From the NCBI GenBank assembly GCA_026398895.1, contig JAPLRZ010000055.1, positions 32,170-96,169 of the forward strand: a stretch of DNA of 64,000 nt, given 5' to 3'. Positions 59,361 through 64,000 of the stretch are shown here, in pieces. A model generated the notes under the pieces. It saw only the letters and a list, made by a program, of their open reading frames with translations. It searched no databases and had not been told where the DNA came from. Within the stretch, counting starts at the first letter, position 1. Every line of letters starts with the position of its first letter. A program made the translations under genes and the position numbers. The stretch comes from Methylococcales bacterium (GTDB lineage: Bacteria > Pseudomonadota > Gammaproteobacteria > Methylococcales > Methylomonadaceae).

Positions 59361-59407
59361 GGCGTAGCACGCCGAAACTGCATTCCCACGCGGCGCGTGG
59401 GAACGAG
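59361..59407. repeat. REP flanking the transposase gene, right
   Basis: This is the inverted partner of 58738-58788 (GGCGTAGCACGCCGAAACTG through CGTGGGAACGAG). The pair delimits a ~670 bp REP-RAYT unit. Confidence 0.8.
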
Positions 59408-59481
59408 AAAATTGATGTTGCCATGTCTAACTCATTTGGTTTTGGCGGCACGAACGGCACGTTAATATTTAAACGTTATTC

Positions 59482-59592
59482 GTAGGTCGGAATAAGCCGT
59501 GTGAGCGTAAGCGAAAATAGGAGTTTCCGACTTATGCGATGTCGGAAACGCCCGCTCTGCGCTACCGCTTGGACTGGCTTATTCCGACCTAC
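59482..59592. repeat. GTAGGTCGGAAT inverted-repeat element
   Basis: Perfect 12 bp ends (GTAGGTCGGAAT / ATTCCGACCTAC) and internal TCCGAC../..GTCGGA pairing make a 111 bp palindrome. It contains no gene. The stretch after it (59593-59821) is AT-rich with nothing recognised. Confidence 0.7.
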
Positions 59593-59821
59593 ATGACTAG
59601 GGCAATCGCGCTTAAATTTTAATCATTAATAATCAATGTGTTACAAATGTCATTTTTGCTATTTTTGGCAAAAAACTACGAATCTTGACATAGACCAATT
59701 TGTAACTAATTGATTATCTGATAATTATTAAAGTCACCTGCCTACATGACTACATGATTGGGGGCAAAAGAAAAAACCTGCTAAACTTTAGGTTCATATT
59801 CACAATACCAAGAAGTCCCCC

Positions 59822-60355
59822 ATGAAAAAAATAATCTTAATATACGCTGTTATTGTTGCATTATCTGGTTGTTCAGTTAATAAAGATTGGGTGGCGACGG
59901 GTGGTAGTCGTGCTGATGCCACTGTTAAATTGTCATATCAGTATGGGTATGGACAGGATGTTCATGTTTCAGAGCAACAAGCTACTGAGCTAGCAAAGAA
60001 AAGATGCGGTGTTTGGGGGTACACGGGCGCAGAGGCTTTTGGAGGAATGACAACCCAGTGTAATCAAATGGGCAGCTGGGGCTGTGTTGACGGTACAGCG
60101 ACTAAAGAATATCAATGTACAGGGCAAGGTAATGCCGTTGTACCCAATAATGCACAACCAACATCTTACTATCAACCAGCACCTGCACAGCAAACCCAAC
60201 CTGTACCAGTTGCTCAGCCAGTCTATCAACCCGTAGCAGAAAATACAGCACCAACTTACCAACAACCTCAATCTGGGCAGTCAGGGAAAGATTTAAGGGA
60301 ATGTCTTGCTTTGGTGGACAATGCAGCTATTGCTAGGTGTGTGCAAGGAAAATAA
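59822..60355 (+). CDS. YecR-like lipoprotein with Pro/Gln-rich tail
   Basis: This 177-residue protein is a lipoprotein: lipobox LSGC at residues 14-17, directly followed by SVNKDWVATGGSRADATVKLSY, the YecR domain signature. The rest of that domain (to about 100) has RCGVWGYTGAEAFGG and four or more Cys. A Pro/Gln/Tyr-rich linker (about 105-155) leads to a short C-terminal LRECLALVDNAAIARCVQ segment, perhaps a second disulphide-bonded unit. YecR is linked to flagellar regulons in enterobacteria, but no motility gene lies here. The function is unknown. Confidence 0.8.
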   Translation: MKKIILIYAVIVALSGCSVNKDWVATGGSRADATVKLSYQYGYGQDVHVSEQQATELAKKRCGVWGYTGAEAFGGMTTQCNQMGSWGCVDGTATKEYQCTGQGNAVVPNNAQPTSYYQPAPAQQTQPVPVAQPVYQPVAENTAPTYQQPQSGQSGKDLRECLALVDNAAIARCVQGK

Positions 60356-60374
60356 GCCCTGTAGGTGTCTCTTG

Positions 60375-60490
60375 TCTCGTTCCCAAGCTCTGCTTGATGT
60401 TAATCGTTGAAATTAAAGCCCAGTGCGTTTATGCCACACCAAGCAGAGCTTGGTAGTAGGCGTTCCCAAACTGGAGTTTGGGAACGAGAT
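60375..60490. repeat. TCTCGTTCCC inverted-repeat element
   Basis: Outer arms TCTCGTTCCCAAG..GGGAACGAGA and inner CAAGCTCTGCTTG / CCAAGCAGAGCTTGG, plus CCCAAACTGGAGTTTGGG. The TCTCGTTCCC terminus resembles that of the REPs around the transposase, so the same enzyme type may have moved it (inference). Confidence 0.65.
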
Positions 60491-60578
60491 AACGCTCAGC
60501 CGCCGAATATTCCACATTATACGGCTTTACTATTGCCGCTCTTAAGTAAATCAGCTTAATTATTCTCGGAGTAACACC

Positions 60579-61160
60579 ATGTTAGCGATAAAACCCACCG
60601 ATTTAATCAGCGTAGACGACTACTTAACGGGCGAATTAACCAGCGATATAAAACACGAGTTGATAGACGGCACTGCTTATGCAATGGCGGGCGCAAGTGC
60701 TAATCATGAAAGAATATCAGGCAATATCTACCGAAAATTCGGCAATCACCTAGAAAACCAGCCCTGTGAACCGTTTGGTTTTGATATGAAATTAAGGATT
60801 AACGCCAATTTCTTTTATCCTGATGTGATGGTGGATTGTCATTTTGATAACTCAGAGCCTTATTTTACCCAAACGCCGCTTATCATTGTTGAAGTGTTAT
60901 CCAAATCCACCCGCAAAAAAGATACTACGTTAAAACTGTTATCGTATATTAACATCCCCAGCGTGCAAGAATATGTGCTGATTGAACAAGACTTTGTCGA
61001 TGTTCATGTGTTCAGAAGAAGCGAAAACTGGTTAGTAAGACATTATTTTTTAGGCGATGACATCACCTTTGAATCCATTGGTTTAACCTTATCAGTAGAA
61101 GACATTTATCATCGTGTCCAAAACGATGATATGCTGGAGTTTCTGGCTAATAAAACCTGA
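60579..61160 (+). CDS. Uma2-family (DUF820) PD-(D/E)XK nuclease-like protein
   Basis: This 193-residue protein has typical Uma2 elements: ISVDDYLTGELTSDIKHELIDG (near the N-terminus), then MAGASANHERISGNIYRKF. The nuclease-like core is FYPDVMVDCHF (about 84-94) and LIIVEVLSKSTRKKDTTLKL (about 106-125), matching the D..ExK arrangement. The family is widespread in cyanobacteria and methanotrophs, and its role is not established. GGAG lies 7 nt before the ATG. It stands alone between repeats and pabC. Confidence 0.93.
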   Translation: MLAIKPTDLISVDDYLTGELTSDIKHELIDGTAYAMAGASANHERISGNIYRKFGNHLENQPCEPFGFDMKLRINANFFYPDVMVDCHFDNSEPYFTQTPLIIVEVLSKSTRKKDTTLKLLSYINIPSVQEYVLIEQDFVDVHVFRRSENWLVRHYFLGDDITFESIGLTLSVEDIYHRVQNDDMLEFLANKT

Positions 61161-61248
61161 TAGCTTTGTCGCGTAGCTTGGACTGGCGATAGCCCCCGTA
61201 AATATGTTGAGTTGCAAAAAGCGGCAACCTAACCGACGATTAAATATC

Positions 61249-62044
61249 ATGATACTGGTCAACGGCATAAACCAACCCCATATTGAAATCAGCGACCGTG
61301 GTTTGCAATACGGTGATGGTTTATTTGAAACCCTCACCGTGAACAACGGCAAGCCTGTGTTTCTGACACAGCATTTAAACCGCCTGACAAACGGTTGCCA
61401 ACGCTTACATCTCCCTGAACCAGACACAAATTTATTACAGGCTGAAATCCAGCAACTGTGTCAAAACACTAAACAAGCGGTTCTCAAAATCATCATCACT
61501 CGTGGCAGTGGTGGGCGTGGTTATCGTCAACCCGATGATATTCACAGCACGCGAATATTAAGTTTACATCCGTTTCCAGTTTATCCAGACAGCTATGCAC
61601 AAGGTATTACCGCTCGATTCTGTAACACGCGCTTAGGATTAAATCCGACATTGGCAGGCATGAAACATCTTAACCGCCTTGAACAAGTGTTAGCGCGGGC
61701 TGAATGGAATGATGACCGTGTGCAGGAAGGCATTATGCTGGATATAAATAATCGCGTGATTGAAGGCACGATGAGCAATCTTTTTTACTGCAAAAACAAT
61801 CAGCTTTACACGGCTGACCTGACACAATCAGGGGTTGCTGGTATCATACGCAGCATGATTATGAGCCATGAATCCGTTATCGAACACTATTTTACTCAGG
61901 ATGACTTATTAGAGGCGGATGAGTTGTTCGTGTGTAATTCTGTTATCGGTTTATGGGCTATCAAACAACTTGCCCACCGCTCTTTTGCAGTCGGTAGCAA
62001 AACCAAATATTTACAACACTGGCTAACGCAACGAGCAGCACACG

Positions 62045-62052
<8 letters not shown>
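61249..62052 (+). CDS. pabC: Aminodeoxychorismate lyase
   Basis: PabC makes p-aminobenzoate, a folate (and H4MPT) precursor, from aminodeoxychorismate using PLP. I choose ATG 61249 (MILVNGINQPHIEISDRGLQ), the family start, which gives 267 residues; the open frame begins 15 codons earlier. Class IV aminotransferase features are LQYGDGLFETL (about 20-30), the PLP lysine in LAGMKHLNRLEQVLARAEW (about 138-156), and EGTMSNLFYC. It overlaps mltG by 8 bp. pabC-mltG-tmk is the classic gammaproteobacterial order. Confidence 0.95.

Positions 62053-64000
<1,948 letters not shown>

Overview
The window looks like chromosome from a gammaproteobacterial methylotroph, most likely a Methylococcales (type I) methanotroph. 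The evidence is methenyl-tetrahydromethanopterin cyclohydrolase (mch) beside an ATP-grasp gene, a FchA-type methenyl-tetrahydrofolate cyclohydrolase, a XoxJ/MxaJ-like periplasmic protein, and gammaproteobacterial housekeeping blocks (ispD..surE-pcm, purEK, pabC-mltG-tmk). Genus cannot be fixed from the sequence alone. By eye the DNA is moderately AT-rich, and the intergenic regions are crowded with short palindromic repeats.

Layout. 1-7 kb: the start of a secreted protein (cut by the window edge), a gene-poor kilobase, then ispD, a two-TM ion channel and an Smr protein on the minus strand, and surE-pcm followed by a TPR/SPINDLY glycosyltransferase on the plus strand. 7-9.6 kb: an outer-membrane factor and a periplasmic adaptor, preceded by a 51-codon peptide gene and lacking any inner-membrane pump. 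9.9-13 kb: purE-purK and cysS. 13-15.2 kb: a repeat-rich accessory patch with a lone HicB-like antitoxin, a membrane-anchored unknown and a VapBC-like pair. 15.3-18.6 kb: fchA, ppk1, def. 18.6-24.4 kb: a PqiC-like lipoprotein, a fragment resembling a methyltransferase C-terminus, a DUF523/DUF1722 protein, a small secreted Cys/Trp-repeat protein, a lipoprotein plus XoxJ-like pair, and chrA. 24.7-27.8 kb: a large exported helical-repeat protein with a DUF3142 protein. 27.8-37.3 kb: glgP-trmL (minus), gltB-gltD (plus).

37.5-42 kb: a CysJ-type flavoprotein, a pRiA4b ORF-3-like protein, an ATP-grasp enzyme and mch. 42.6-46 kb: a thiolase with a FadN-type hydratase/dehydrogenase. 46-49.2 kb: an SPFH/GYF protein, an AT-rich metallopeptidase-like gene and a BrnT/BrnA toxin-antitoxin pair. 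49.5-58.7 kb: an NtrC-family two-component system, an outer-membrane factor, and a divergent RND adaptor plus permease. 58.7-60.4 kb: a REP-associated transposase unit with a frameshift, and a YecR-like lipoprotein. 60.6-64 kb: Uma2, pabC-mltG-tmk, and the end of an IS1595-like element.

The most notable findings concern small elements. A pair of near-identical ~120 bp elements lies in opposite orientation on both sides of the two-component/outer-membrane-factor block. A 73 bp element at the stop codon of the xoxJ-like gene matches the end of the IS1595-like element, which likewise abuts the tmk stop codon. A 209 bp element has 17 bp perfect terminal inverted repeats. A palindrome of a type found elsewhere between genes sits in frame inside the ATP-grasp gene. 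The best candidate for an undescribed system is the peptide/adaptor/outer-membrane-factor operon at 7059-9582. No rRNA, tRNA or CRISPR array was recognised.
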